From Escallonia rubra (Eukaryota > Streptophyta > Magnoliopsida > Escalloniales > Escalloniaceae): a stretch of 64,000 bases of DNA. The translations under genes were made by a program, and so were the position numbers. Below are positions 34,961 to 46,185 of this stretch, in pieces. Under the pieces are notes generated by a model. That model did not search any database. It was not told the origin of the DNA and was given only the letters and a program-made list of their open reading frames with translations. How positions within the stretch are numbered: position 1 is the stretch's first letter; the number at the start of each line of letters is the position of its first letter. Where the stretch lies: assembly GCA_033065855.1 (NCBI GenBank), contig JAVXUO010002814.1, positions 1-64,000 of the forward strand. Reading direction: 5' to 3'.

Positions 34961-37661
34961 ATGTCAGTTGATCGTAGTTGGATGGAGAAAAGATTGGATG
35001 ATCGTAGGGGGCTAAGTGATGAGTTTCGAGAAGGAGTGAGAGTATTTCTTGAATTTGCCTTTAAGAACGAAGCATTTGTAGATAATCAAAGGATAAAGTG
35101 CCCGTGTAGGGATTGTAACTTATTGCGTTGGGGAGAGGGTGATGAGGTAAAATTGCATCTTTTTCGCAAAGGATTTATGCATAACTACACAACATGGACT
35201 CAACACGGGGAATCAATTGATTTTTCATCCTCCGGGTATGGGCAAGATAATGCTTCACAATATCGAAATATAGTAATAGACGCTGGGCGTGCAGAGTTTG
35301 ACATAGATGACAACCATGACGATCCTGACATTGATCTTGCAGAAGAGCCTAACTTGAAAGCTGAGAAGTTTTACGAGTTGTTAAGGGACGCCGACGAGCC
35401 ATTATGGGATGGTGCAAAGAAGCACACCAGGTTGTCTGCCGTGACACGTCTGTTACAGTTGAAGTCAGATCATGGGCTAAGTGATAGAGGATTTGATGGT
35501 TTTTTAACGCTTATTAAAGAGCTACTACCAGATAGTGAGAAGTTGCCAGGTTCTTACTATGATACAAAGAAAATGGTGATGAAACTCGGGTTGGGTTATG
35601 AAAAGATAGATGCATGTAACAATGACTGTGTGTTATTTTGGAAGGAAAATAAGGATAAGTTGAAGTGTCCAATTTGTGATCATTCGAGGTACAAATCAAG
35701 AAAGGGGAGTAAGAAGAACGTGGCTTGGAAGACATTGAGGTACTTTCCGATAACACCGAGGCTTCAGAGACTGTATTATTCAACAAAGACAGCTGAACAT
35801 ATGACATACTATAACACTCGTCCCAAAGAAGTCGGTGTGATGAGACACCCCTCTGACGGAGAGGCATGGAAGGACTTTGATCTGAAACACCCAAACTTTG
35901 CCCAAGAAGTTCGAAATGTTAGATTGGGGTTAGCGACTGATGGTTTCAATCCATTTGGTCACTCTAGCACCCCCTACTCCACATGGCCCGTAATTGTTGT
36001 CCCCTATAATCTCCCTCCCAACATGTGCATGAAACAACCTTATATGTTTCTGTCACTTCTTATTCCCGGTCCGAAGAGCCCTGGGAGGGACATAGATGTT
36101 TATTTAAGGCCATTGATTGACGAGCTCAAAATGCTTTGGGATACTGGAGTTTCCACTTTCGATGTCTCTCAAAAACAGAATTTCCAAATGCGGGCTGCGG
36201 TGATGTGGACTGTCAATGACTTTCCTGCATACGGAATATTTGCAGGGTGGAGCACACATGGCAAGTTAGCATGCCCTTGTTGTATGGACATGAACCAGGG
36301 TTTCACATTGAAATATGGAGGTAAGGTCTCATTTTTTGGGTGTCATAGAAAAATGTTGCCAGAGAATCATTCATTTCGAAAACAGAAGGACAAGTTTGAC
36401 AAAACGGTTGAGCGCGGTGTGATAAAGCAAGATCGTTTGTCTGGCGATGAAGTGTGGGAGGATGTGAATAAGCTTGATGTTATACCTTTTGGTAAAGGTT
36501 TTGCTAAAGATTCCTGACATTCGGGTCGTCCTTTTGGATCTTACACTACCCGATGGATAAGTGATGAGGAATATGATGCCGCATCGTTATACGTACTTCT
36601 CAATTGTAACGAGGTCATCTCTTTTATCAAGTAAGTAGTTATGCATATTGGCTTGTTTTTTATGTTACTTAATAGGATAACATACTTAGCTTATTTACAG
36701 TGAATTCGATAACGAAGCACGACTTGCCAATTCTACAATCTCTAATAAAGAACTTGAAGAGTTGCGTAACAACGAGTTCATTGCATGGTTCAAGCAACGT
36801 GTAAGTTCAAAAAGTAGATCATAGTTGTCTAATTACTACCGTTATACGACTAACATAATACTATTCTATTGGACATTGTTGCAATAGGTTGACAAGGTTG
36901 ATCAAGCGGTGGATATTCATTTCAAAGAACTTGCTTGCGGCCCTAGTAGATTGGTTAGATGCTACAAAGGTTACATCGTGAATGGATTTAGGTTTAACAC
37001 GGTAGATATTGACTTGATTAAGCAAACTCAAAATAGCGGAGTTTTAGTCAATGGAGATTGTTATAATGACAATTGCCTTGATTTCTATGGGCAATTGGAT
37101 GAGGTTGTTGAGTTAGATTATATGGGTAGTAGAAATCAACTAGCAATGTTCAAATGTCATTGGTTTGATATCACATCTAGAGCTGGAGTGCGTGTTAGTC
37201 GCCATGGGATAATAGACGTCAATCTCAAATCAAGACTAGGATCAAATGAACCTTTTGTGTTTGCTAATCAAGCTTCACAAGTGTTTTATGCAGAAAGTGT
37301 ATCGAAAAAGAATTCTAATTGGTGTACAGTTCTCAAGACCAAAAAATTAGCAGTTGGCAACTACCAAGAAGATGTGCTTGAGACTTATCAAGAGGACGTT
37401 ACTCCTGTTGTGGTACCTATTCTAGTTGACGATGACACAGATGACATACCTCTTCAAACAATAGATTTGCCGGAAGACCAAATGGGAGAGGAAGTTGATG
37501 TTGATGACCTTCGAGCTGTAGCAATCATAGACAATCACCGGAATGCTGAAAATGTGGAATTTTATGAAGATGAAGACGAGGACGACGGGGCTGATGATAG
37601 TGGTGAAGAAGAAGAAGACGACGATGAAGGAGTAGACTTGTCCAGTAGCGATAACGATTAA
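34961..37661 (+). pseudogene. TNP2-type CACTA transposase, internally deleted
   Basis: Exons: 34961-36630, 36701-36800 and 36888-37661, with GT-AG introns. The N-terminus has MSVDRSWMEKRL and CPCRDC...WTQHGE (transposon-associated domain, residues 1-90). The Transposase_21 domain follows from about residue 205 (SYYDTKKMVMKLGLGYEKID, CPICDHSRYKSRKG, TDGFNPFGHSS, YGIFAGWSTHGKLACPCCM). At 36515 a TGA stands where the text jumps to SGRPFGSYTTRWISDEEYDA. Intact relatives have the rest of the transposase and DUF4218 here, so this joins an internal deletion. The last exons encode the DUF4216 region (MFKCHWFDITSRAGV) and an acidic tail. The catalytic part is incomplete, so the product should be inactive. 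Confidence 0.9.
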
Positions 37662-37866
37662 TAGTTGATTTTTTGTTTTTATTATCAACTGATTTGGTGT
37701 TTGGATGTTTTGTTTGGATTTGGCATTAATTTGTATCATTGATAATCTTTCACTTCGTCTTGAAAGATATATCATTTCTACCAACTATTGTAGTGAAATA
37801 TTATGTATTGCCATATTTAGTTTTCTTTACATAAACAATTATTGTTATATAGTATCTTTTGCAGTT

Positions 37867-40800
37867 ATGCAACGCTCTTGTGCTGCTCGAGGTCGTAGTC
37901 GTGTTGTATCTGCTCCAGCTGATGGAGGTCACGGTGGAAGTAACTCGTCTTCGGAGCAGCCTGTTGAGGTGGAATCGTCAGTAGCTTCAACCGATGGTAC
38001 TCTAAATGGAAGAATGAGTGATAGTTGTTTTTTGCCTTTGAATAATGAAAGTACATTGCAGTTTTCATGTGTTTTCCTGATATGCTTTTTTACAGCTTCT
38101 CTTCGTACTAGGGGTGCAACACAAGGAATCATAAGAAAGCTTCCACTAGGCTCCAAAAAGAGAATCCATGTTCATAAGAAAATGTAACCTGTAGTGCTTA
38201 TGTACTAGTTGTACAATATCATTGTTTCCATTCTACTTTATTGTAACACTCTTTATTTTTTATGTATTAGCTTCATTGAGGACGAGGCGCGGAGTACCAT
38301 AGGAGCTATCTTTAGGGCAAATATGAATTTCCCTTTTGTGGTGTGGTCAAGCTGGAAGAAGTACCCTGAAATGAAAGAGATGCTTTGGCAAAAAAATTTG
38401 GTAAGCTTATGCTTTCAACTTCATGTTTTCAGAGCCTGCTTATGCATTAAATTTCATTAGTAACTAGGCGAGAAATGCATCCAGTTTGCATGTTTTCAGA
38501 GCCTGTTTACGCATTAAATCCAAATTACTTGTCCTGCATTGTGTTGCATTGTGCTGCATTGGGCTCTCTGTCTCCATTTCCATATTCAGATTACTAGGAT
38601 TCCCTTTGCATCACTGCTGTTGCTACTATTTTCCCTTGAAGATGGTTGCAAATACTTCTTCTTTACTGAAAAGATACCTCAGAAAGATGCCTCACAGCTG
38701 CGTTACCTTGCTGCTGAATATTCCTTCCCTGAACGTATACTATATGGAATTTGTTTTATACTATACAGAATTTTTTCTCTAGTTCAGCTAGTTTTTTGTA
38801 GGTTCCTCTTATCTCTTATGCTTTTCATCAATCTAATTGTAGCATATTCTTCTGCTGTTCCAGGGGAGAGCCCAGCAATCTCGATTAGAAACTCGCCCCC
38901 ACTGATTATATAGCATAAGCAAATAATGCTAACTTCTTTGCGTACTTTTCTTGGTTTTCTTTTCCTCTTAGCTTGAGCCAGCCATAAATCCAAAATTCCA
39001 ATTTACTGCATATTGATCAACTAATTTTTTTTACTTTAACATGGCAGGGGTACTTTGACTTTGAGTCTCCTGAGCAGGAAGCAATGGGAAAGATTGCTTT
39101 TTTCCATCACATTTCTACCAATTATGCAAAATGGATGGATGGAGCGAGGAAATATGCCATTAGCAAGGTAGGAGAAGATGCACATCCACACTTATGGAGG
39201 AATCACCCCCCCGATTGGATCCGTAATGATGTTTGGCAAAAGATGGTGGATGTATGGGCAACCACTAAATGGCAAGAAAAATCCAGGTGTGCAAGGACAA
39301 ATCGATCTGCAAATGATGAGCCATCTCACACCGGTGGTTCTGTGCCGCATGCTATTATTGGAGTTGAATTGAAGGAGAAGATGCCGGAAATTAGCGAAGC
39401 AAGGCTGAAGCTAGAGGTGTACGAACTGACACATAAACTTAAACGTTGTCCTAATGGTCAGCCATTGGAGGACCAAGACCGTCCATATGTCTCAAAGAAG
39501 GCAAAGGCTATCCGCGTAAGTTTGTTTTTTGCCGCTGATTTTTTCATCTATCTAGTCTAACGAATCTCTAACTCGATTTGCATTTTGTATACGTTATAGG
39601 ATGCATATGCTGTGAGATTTGATGAAATTAGTTCCCAAGAACCCAACTCTTCCTTGGTAGATTATGATGCATCAGAATTATGGCGAGAAACGCCTGGAGT
39701 TCGCGACAAGAAATGACGCATACGTGGTACTCGCGAAACTGCACGAGATGCCAGGGCATCAATGCGTATTTCACTAGATCAATCTCCGGCCTCTGAGAAT
39801 TGGAAAGACGAAATTGCTAAGCTTGTGCAGCTTGAGGTGCAGAAGATGAAAGAGACTGAAATTGTAAACATGGTAGAGATTGAGGTGGAAAAACGGATGA
39901 AAGAGAAAGAACTCCTACAGGTAATTCATATTTTCTATGAAAATGTGTTATCTTTGTCATCCTTTGTTTAACTTAATGATGTTTAAAATGCCGCTAAAAA
40001 ATTACATTACGACGTTACTTATGTCATCCTTTGTTTAATTTGACAAAGCTGTGCACAACTATGTAAAGTCGTGTGTGCATGGGGATGAAGGGAGGAGGGA
40101 GCAGCCATGGTGACTGCTAGGGGGAGGGGGTGTGCAGGGTGTGTGTGTGTGTGTGCCAACCTGCTGTGTGTGTGTGCGTGGTGTGGATGTGAGTGCAAGG
40201 CAGGGGGTGGTGTGGGTGTGCATGGGACTGCTGTAGCAGTGGAGGTGATGTGTGTTTGGCGGGGGGCTGCAGCAGTGACAATCGGCTCTTTCTAGCTCTG
40301 ATTTGTAGCATAGGACTTCCACATTGGGGTGGGGGGGAGGGATGGTCCGTGCACAACTATGTAAAGCTGTGTGTGCATGGGGATGAAGGGAGGAGGGAGC
40401 AGCCATGGTGACTGCTAGGGGGAGGGGGTGTGCGGGGTGTGTGTGTGTGTGTGTGCCAACCTGCCGTGTGTGTGTGCATGGTGTGGATGTGAGTGCAAGG
40501 CAGGGGGTGGTGTGGGTGTGCATGGGACTGCTGTAGCAGTGGAGGTGATGTGTGTTTGGCGGGGGGCTGCAGCAGTGACAATCGGCTCTTCTAGCTCTAA
40601 TTTGTAGCATAGATCTTATACATTGGGGTTGGGGGGAGGGGTGGGCTGTGCACAACTATGTAAAGCTGTGGAGAGAGTATGAGAGTGTGAATATATGTGG
40701 GTGTGAATATATGTGGGTTCATGTGAGTGTATGAGAGAAGGAGAGAGAGAGAGAGAGGATAGCCATGGAGGGGCTGCCATGGCCGTGTTTGCACGGCTGC

Positions 40801-41620
40801 CATAGCTGTGTTCACACGGCTGCCATGGCCGTGTACATGCATGTTTGAGTGCGTCCAAGAGAGAGAGGGGTACTGTTGTTGGGTAGATTTAGTGTGCACT
40901 GTGGGTGTGTTTTGTGTGGGGTGTGAAATGGTGGAAACATGTGGGTTTGCAAGGCAAGAAGATACTGCCGTAAGGCAGTTTACCCGTGTGCGTTGTGTGT
41001 GTTTTATGTGTGTGTACAATGGGTATACAGGTGTGAGTAGGTGTGTGAGTAGTGCTGTGTGTTTTGAGTGTGTGTGTGAGTTGTGTGTTGTGCACGTGTG
41101 TGTGGGTTTGGTGCAAAGAAAAGGCAGCTACTGCCGTGAGGCAGTAGCTGTGTTAAGTTGTGTGGGTGTGTTGGTTCATGTGTGTGTGTGTAAGGTTGTT
41201 GAATGGGCTGCTGTAGTTGATGAAACATGTTGTGTGTTGGTGATGAAATGGGATTCAAGGCTACTATAACCATTTTTTTTTTGGTGAGTTTCAGGGGTGT
41301 TTGAGGATGTAACATGGAGATGGTGTGTGCATGTGGGATCTAGAGTTAATGATTTTCATAACAATAAACACAATATCCATGCACTTGAAGTCCACTAAAC
41401 ACAGGATTTTGTTTCTTTTTTCCTAATGCAAATATTTGTTGTAGTTCCATCATTGTTTGACTCATATATTTTAGGTTGGATTCATGGTTAGGCCCGGTTA
41501 TGCAAGTACATTGATACATCCTTTAACATGTCTTTAATTGCTTTGTTACAGGCCGAACTTACCACGACTGATGCTACTGAGGATGGCAATGATGATACAT
41601 TCGACGAGCTTGGTGGATGA
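37867..41620 (+). pseudogene. TNPA-type (Transposase_24, Ptta/En/Spm) gene, one stop
   Basis: Six exons join in frame: 37867-37996, 38096-38183, 38271-38400, 39048-39515, 39600-39920 and 41552-41620 (402 codons including stops). All introns have GT-AG ends. Motifs: RGATQGIIRKLPLGSKKRI; FRANMNFPFVVWSSWKKYPE; PPDWIRNDVWQKMVDVWATT; KWQEKSRCARTNRSANDEPS; HTGGSVPHAI; then a Lys/Glu-rich coiled-coil-like C-terminus. This family binds subterminal repeats and helps excision. The only lesion is TGA at 39714-39716 where a CGA (Arg) would fit, a typical CpG transition. It truncates about 77 residues. The last intron is 1.6 kb long because of TG-rich tandem repeats. Confidence 0.88.
40047..40700. repeat. 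Tandem repeat of about 300 bp in the last TNPA intron
   Basis: GCACAACTATGTAAAG recurs at about 40052, 40352 and 40650. Units 1 and 2 are nearly identical (GATGAAGGGAGGAGGGAGCA, GGCTGCAGCAGTGACAATCG). Unit 3 is truncated. G/T-rich sequence continues to about 41280, with GTGTGT runs and GGCTGCCAT(G/A)GC repeats at 40770-40830. Confidence 0.9.
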
Positions 41621-41814
41621 TGCCTTATGTGACAAGAGTTGACGTTACATTTGTAGGAATATTTGTTCATTTTGGTAACCAAGCAAGTGGTTGATTTAGA
41701 TGCATTAACTCAATTGTTAACTTTTAGTAGTACTCAACAAATGCTGAATATTTGTTAACTTAATAGTTAACTTTTAGTGGTATTCAAAATTTTAGTTTAT
41801 AAATATGATTTTTG

Positions 41815-42397
41815 CGCGGGAAGTAGCGACGGAAAAAATCATTTAGCACCTAAATATTGTTTTTGTGACGGAATTAGAGACGGAAATTTTCTTAAATATG
41901 CATTTTTGCTACAAAATTAACGATGAAAAAATATATATTCAGCTCCAAAATATGGTTTTTGCGACGGAATTAGCGACGGACAAATATGGTTTTTGCGACG
42001 GAATTAGCGACGGACAAATATGGTTTTTGCGACGGAATTAGCGACGGACAATTTTTCCTGCACAAAATTTGGCGACGGAATTAGCGACGGAATTTCCGTC
42101 GCTAATGGTAATTTTAAAAAAATGCATAAAAAATATATTTTTAAAAATCTAATTTTCTAAAAATTGGAAAATAGTTTTAGCGACGGAAATTCCGTCGCTA
42201 AATTATGACCATTTCCGTCGCTAATGACAGAGGCTTCACCGATGGAATAATAATTCCGTCGATAAAACCTTTAGCGACGAGGGTTTAGGCGACGGAACGT
42301 TAGCGACGGAATTTCCGTCGCTAAATGATTTACCGACGGAATTTCTACATTTAGCGACGGAAAATTTCCGTCGCTAATGGTCAATTTTCTTGTAGTG
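41815..42397. repeat. CACTA right subterminal repeats
   Basis: More than fifteen GCGACGGAA / TTCCGTCGC words lie in 580 bp. They include three tandem copies of a 34-bp unit (ATGGTTTTTGCGACGGAATT plus AGCGACGGACAAAT) at about 41954-42053. Near-perfect hairpins such as TTTAGCGACGGAAATTCCGT lie around 42177-42200. Ends with the CACTA terminal repeat. Confidence 0.9.
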
Positions 42398-42400
42398 AGA

Positions 42401-43552
42401 GAAGGTTATAGATTTGGTTAACAAGAGTGTGAATTTAGCGTCATCTGTAGTGACCATGAACTATTATATTCATTCAGGTAGAGCCGGTAGCAAACGGAGT
42501 TGCAATATCTTTACTAAAATGTTTCCTTGTCAGTCATTCGTGATTTGTGATATCTTGTGATGAAGATAAAGTTTTTAATTTCTCTTCAACAGCGTGATAC
42601 CCCAAAAAGGAAAAGAAAAGAGAAAATTTTATTTTAGATGGCTTGTAGCAAAAGGTAGGTTCAGTTGCGTTTATGACATATTAGATGTTTTGGAAAAGTA
42701 AGAGTAACATAATTACAATACAGAACACATGGAGAAATATCTTTAGCGACACAAAAATTCTGTTGCTATCTTCTAGTAAATTGCTAAACTGCAGTTTTAG
42801 CAACAATTTGCAAACTTAGTTTTGCTCTTACACAAAAGTAGACTTTCTGATTCAGACGAGGCCCCTAGGATTATGAAAGGGTATCTTACTTGTCTCGGGT
42901 TTTAAAAACCACCCCATGAGCCACAAGTACATAAATGATGCATGAGCCTTGCACAGTCAAAATATTAGCTTGGGTAAAATCAGAGAATTCAGAGAAACAC
43001 TAAAGTCAAAAATGGGTTCCTATGCAAGTGAAGGACGACTTGTGTGTGACTGTGTGAGAGAGAAAGAAAGCAAGAGAGAGGACCTCATCTGGAGTCTGCT
43101 CTGCACGGAGACGACGGCTGTAGAACGAGAAGGCGATGGAGGCCACCTCCATTGACTAGCGATCACAGTAGGCATTCATCAGCCTTTTCAACTGAGTGCT
43201 ACTCTTGATCCTGAAGAACATCTCGTTCCTATCCTTTCAATTCGATTCCATACACATGTCACTCAATTCTCGTCGTAGTCAGTCCCAACAAGCGAAAATC
43301 AGAACGATATTGAACCAGAATCGGCTGAAATTTCTAATCCAAACAAAATGCCCTAATTCTCAAGTAGACCTAACAATTTTTAAACCCAACAATTGAAAGG
43401 AAGAGGAGAGAAAGAACCAGAGAGGAACATTTGCGTGTCGGTTCTGTTTTGTGTGCCTGTGTTTAAGAGAATTTGAACTTAAACTTCAGAATATGTTTCG
43501 AGACCAAGTACGTGAGCCAATGTCGGTTCAGTAAGAGATGACAGAATCCAAC
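42401..43552. other. Intergenic, no recognised gene
   Basis: Former target site of the CACTA element. A short TTTAGCGACACAAAAATTCT fragment near 42742 recalls CACTA subterminal words. The plus frame at 42949-43155 is unsupported. Confidence 0.4.
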
Positions 43553-43876
43553 TTAATAAAAGTTGGTCTTGTTTATGCCGTAGAATATATGCAGGATTTG
43601 GTTCCGGAGAGATTTCAGCGGACAGGGATGGATGAACAACAGCAGGTTCAGAGGAGGGAAATGAAACTGCAGGGTCAGAGCGAACAAGGTATTCTTGAGC
43701 TGGAAAACAGAGCCATCAACAAAACCAAGGAGATCATAACCTCGCAGAAGAGGAAGAAATTGACTCTTCCACAAAAGGTAGTTATCAGTGTTTAGTTTCA
43801 TAGAAATGAGATGGTGAATGTGATTAATGGGAAAGAGAGGGGAAGAAATTAAGGTGGTATTGGGAGGGAGAGCCAT
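43553..43876 (-). pseudogene. Ty1/copia gag N-terminal fragment
   Basis: The minus frame reads MKLNTDNYLLWKSQFLPLLR then GYDLLGFVDGS, the start of a copia gag. Similarity fades downstream and the frame is not continued by a full polyprotein. The order on the minus strand (LTR, primer-binding site, then gag) supports a truncated element. Confidence 0.8.
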
Positions 43877-43937
43877 GATGGGCGTAATGGAGGTGGGCAG
43901 AGAAAGTGATGGAAAAGAAAAAAAATCTAGCCTCTTG

Positions 43938-43951
43938 ATACCAAGTTAGAA
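43938..43951 (-). other. Primer-binding site of the copia element
   Basis: The minus strand reads TTGGTATCAAGAGGC, close to the usual TGGTATCAGAGC that pairs with the initiator methionine tRNA. It lies about 60 bp upstream of the gag ATG. Confidence 0.65.
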
Positions 43952-44028
43952 TGCATAAGAGGGAAGGTGAAGAAATGTATTGCATTTCATTGGCTCACGG
44001 GTTTACATGTGCTGTTGCATTATATATA

Positions 44029-45007
44029 GGGATAATTCCATTTTAGTCCCATGAACTATCCCTGCTTTTTGATTTTGGTCCATGTACTTTAAAATCCGTT
44101 AAATCAGTCCATGTACTTTGTTCCGTCATCAAATAGAACCCTCCGTTGGGATTTCCCGTCAAAAAAGAACACGTGACAGGCACGGGGTCATTTTTTGAAG
44201 GGTATTTCCGGCAAGCCAGTGAACGAACGAAGCAGTAAAAGGGTGGGCAGAGGAGAACGCACAAACGGATACGAAGACCCCGTGCCTGTCACTGCGCCAA
44301 GATCGGAAGGGTTCTTGAAACGAACGGCCGAGATCGGAAGAGTAATAGGGTGGGCGCCGCTTCTTCTTCTCGTGGCTGATCCCCCGTGCTTTGGACTGCG
44401 AATCGCGGATTTTACGGAGGTAAAGCCAGACGGCGCGCGCCCCAATTGGGTTTGACTCGGGCTTGCCTCCGTTCTCCTCGAAGGCGGCGCGGAGGCGGCC
44501 GATGAGGGCGTCGAGGCTGCCCCAAGCCTGGCAGAGGGGGCGGGTGGGGAAGGGTGGCCGAAGAAAGGGCAGGGGTGGGCATGGACCTTAGTCTTCCCAA
44601 ACTGGTTGAGGTAGCGGAGGAACTCGAGGACGTGGGCGCCGATATAGCGGGCGAGGGAGAGCGGCGGCCGGTGGTTACGCAGGTACTGCCCGAACGTGTT
44701 CCAGTCCCGACACTTCTGGTTCTCGTACCGGCTCAGGGTCGTGGGCATGGACCTTGGATTCTCCATTGTATGTTCATTCTTCAACCAACAAACCCTCCAA
44801 AATCCCATCCATTTGTCTTCGCTTGCCAGAAATACCCTTCAAAAAATGACCCCATGCATGTCACGTGCTCTCTTTTGACAGGAAATCCTAACGGAAGGAT
44901 CTATTTGATGACGGCACAAAGTACATGGACTGATTTAACGGATTTTAAAGTACAGGGACCAAAATAAAAAGGCGGGGATAGTTCAGGGACTAAAATGGAA
45001 TTATCCC
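44029..45007. mobile_element. Pack-MULE copy 2 (ALOG fragment only)
   Basis: Terminal repeats start GGGATAATTCCATTTTAGTC and end in the complement. A perfect 9-bp duplication TTATATATA flanks it (44020-44028 and 45008-45016), which is also the TATA region of the copia LTR. It carries a longer ALOG piece than copies 1 and 3, and a different segment (44215-44370) in place of HSP70. Confidence 0.93.
44370..44750 (-). pseudogene. Captured ALOG (LSH/DUF640) domain, near full length
   Basis: The minus frame reads [40 protein letters not shown] and [20 protein letters not shown], then PSPP. After a frameshift in the PCPCPLRQ region, it continues with pieces of [31 protein letters not shown] and KKKR in other frames. 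This covers most of the ALOG DNA-binding domain. Unlike copies 1 and 3 it keeps the bases after NWGARAV, so it is closer to the parent gene there. Confidence 0.9.
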
Positions 45008-45399
45008 TTATATATACATGTGCATGAGTAACTAAACTAACTTAAGAATAAGGGATAATTCCATTTTAGTCCTCTGAACTATCCCCGCTTTTTTATTTTG
45101 GTCCCTGTACTTTAAAATCCGTTAAATCAGTCCTTGTACTTTGTTCCGTCATCAAATAGAACCCTCCGTTAGGATTTTCGTCAAAAAAGACATGTGACGG
45201 GCACGGGGTCGGTTTTTGAAGGGTATTTCCAAAAATTGACCGAGTCCCACCCAGTAATTATTCCCCCCCCCCCCTTCTCTCTCTCTCTCTGCTTGTTTCT
45301 CTCCCTCTCCCTTTGAGTAACCCGGATCTCGAGAAAGTTGAGATCCTCAACTCGGAGGTGGCAACTGAGGAGGCTGTTGTTGCTGCTGCTGCTGCAGCT

Positions 45400-45666
45400 G
45401 AGTCGGCCGCTTCTACTTCTTCTTCTCATAGCTGACCCCCTGTGCTTTGGACTGCGAATCACGAATTTCACGGAGGTAAAGCCGCGCGCCCCGAACGGGT
45501 TCGACTCGGGCTTGTGTCTGTTCTCCTCGAAGGCGACGTGGAGGCAGCCGATGAAGGCGTCGAGGCTACCCCAGACCTGGCGGAGGGGGCAGGGGCAGGG
45601 GGTGGTTGGGGAAGGGTGGCCGAAGAAAGGGCAGGGGTGGGCATGGACCACCGTCTCGTGGATCAA
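45400..45666 (-). pseudogene. Captured ALOG domain fragment (copy 3)
   Basis: The minus frame reads [32 protein letters not shown] and [16 protein letters not shown]. The frame then shifts at the deletion shared with copy 1 and another frame gives [14 protein letters not shown]...KKK and a Gln-rich run. Confidence 0.88.
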
Positions 45667-45799
45667 GTCGCGCGCCCCGAACGGTTGACGTAGAAGTGCC
45701 GACAGTTGGGGGTTTGGGTTGGTTGGTAGTGGTGATTGAGGGGGCTTGATAGGCTGATGACAGTGGTGACTACGATTGGTTGATGATGGTCGTTAAAGG

Positions 45800-46185
45800 T
45801 TTTGGTCGACGTGGATGCGGCGCCACGGGCCCGCTCCGGGTGGTGGCCGAGAAGGTTGTGGGGATCGATCTAGGGACCACCAACTCGGTTGTGGGGGCCA
45901 TGGAGGGCGGCAAGCCGGTGATTATCACCAACGCCGAGGGGCAGTGTACGACGCCGTCCGTGGTGATGTGGATCAAGAACGGGGACCGGCTGGTCGGGCA
46001 GATTGCCAAGCGGTAGGCAGTGGTCAACCCCGAGAATACCTTCTTCTCGATGAATAGGTTCATCGACAGGAAGATGTCCGAAGTGGACGAGGAGTCCAAG
46101 CAGGTGTCTTACACCGTGGTTCGCAACGAGAACGGGAACGTTAAGCTAGAATTCCCCGCAATTGGCAAGTGGTTCGCTTGCCGAA
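45800..46185 (+). pseudogene. Captured plastid-type HSP70 fragment (copy 3)
   Basis: The plus frame reads [33 protein letters not shown] and [15 protein letters not shown] at about 46015 replaces Gln, then [35 protein letters not shown] and ENGNVKLEFPAIGKW run into the terminal repeat. It extends about 50 residues beyond the copy 1 fragment. Confidence 0.9.

Larger units (their letters stand above)
32245..42397 (+). mobile_element. Complete CACTA (En/Spm) DNA transposon, 10.15 kb
   Basis: The left end CACTACAAGAAAATTGACCA continues ATTAGCGACGGAA. The right end is its complement, identical over about 32 bp. A perfect 3-bp duplication AGA flanks it (32242-32244 and 42398-42400). Subterminal blocks are packed with TTAGCGACGGAA words in both orientations. 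Inside, in the same direction, are a TNP2-type transposase gene (internally deleted) and a TNPA-type gene with one stop. The element is structurally whole at its ends but probably non-autonomous. Confidence 0.96.
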
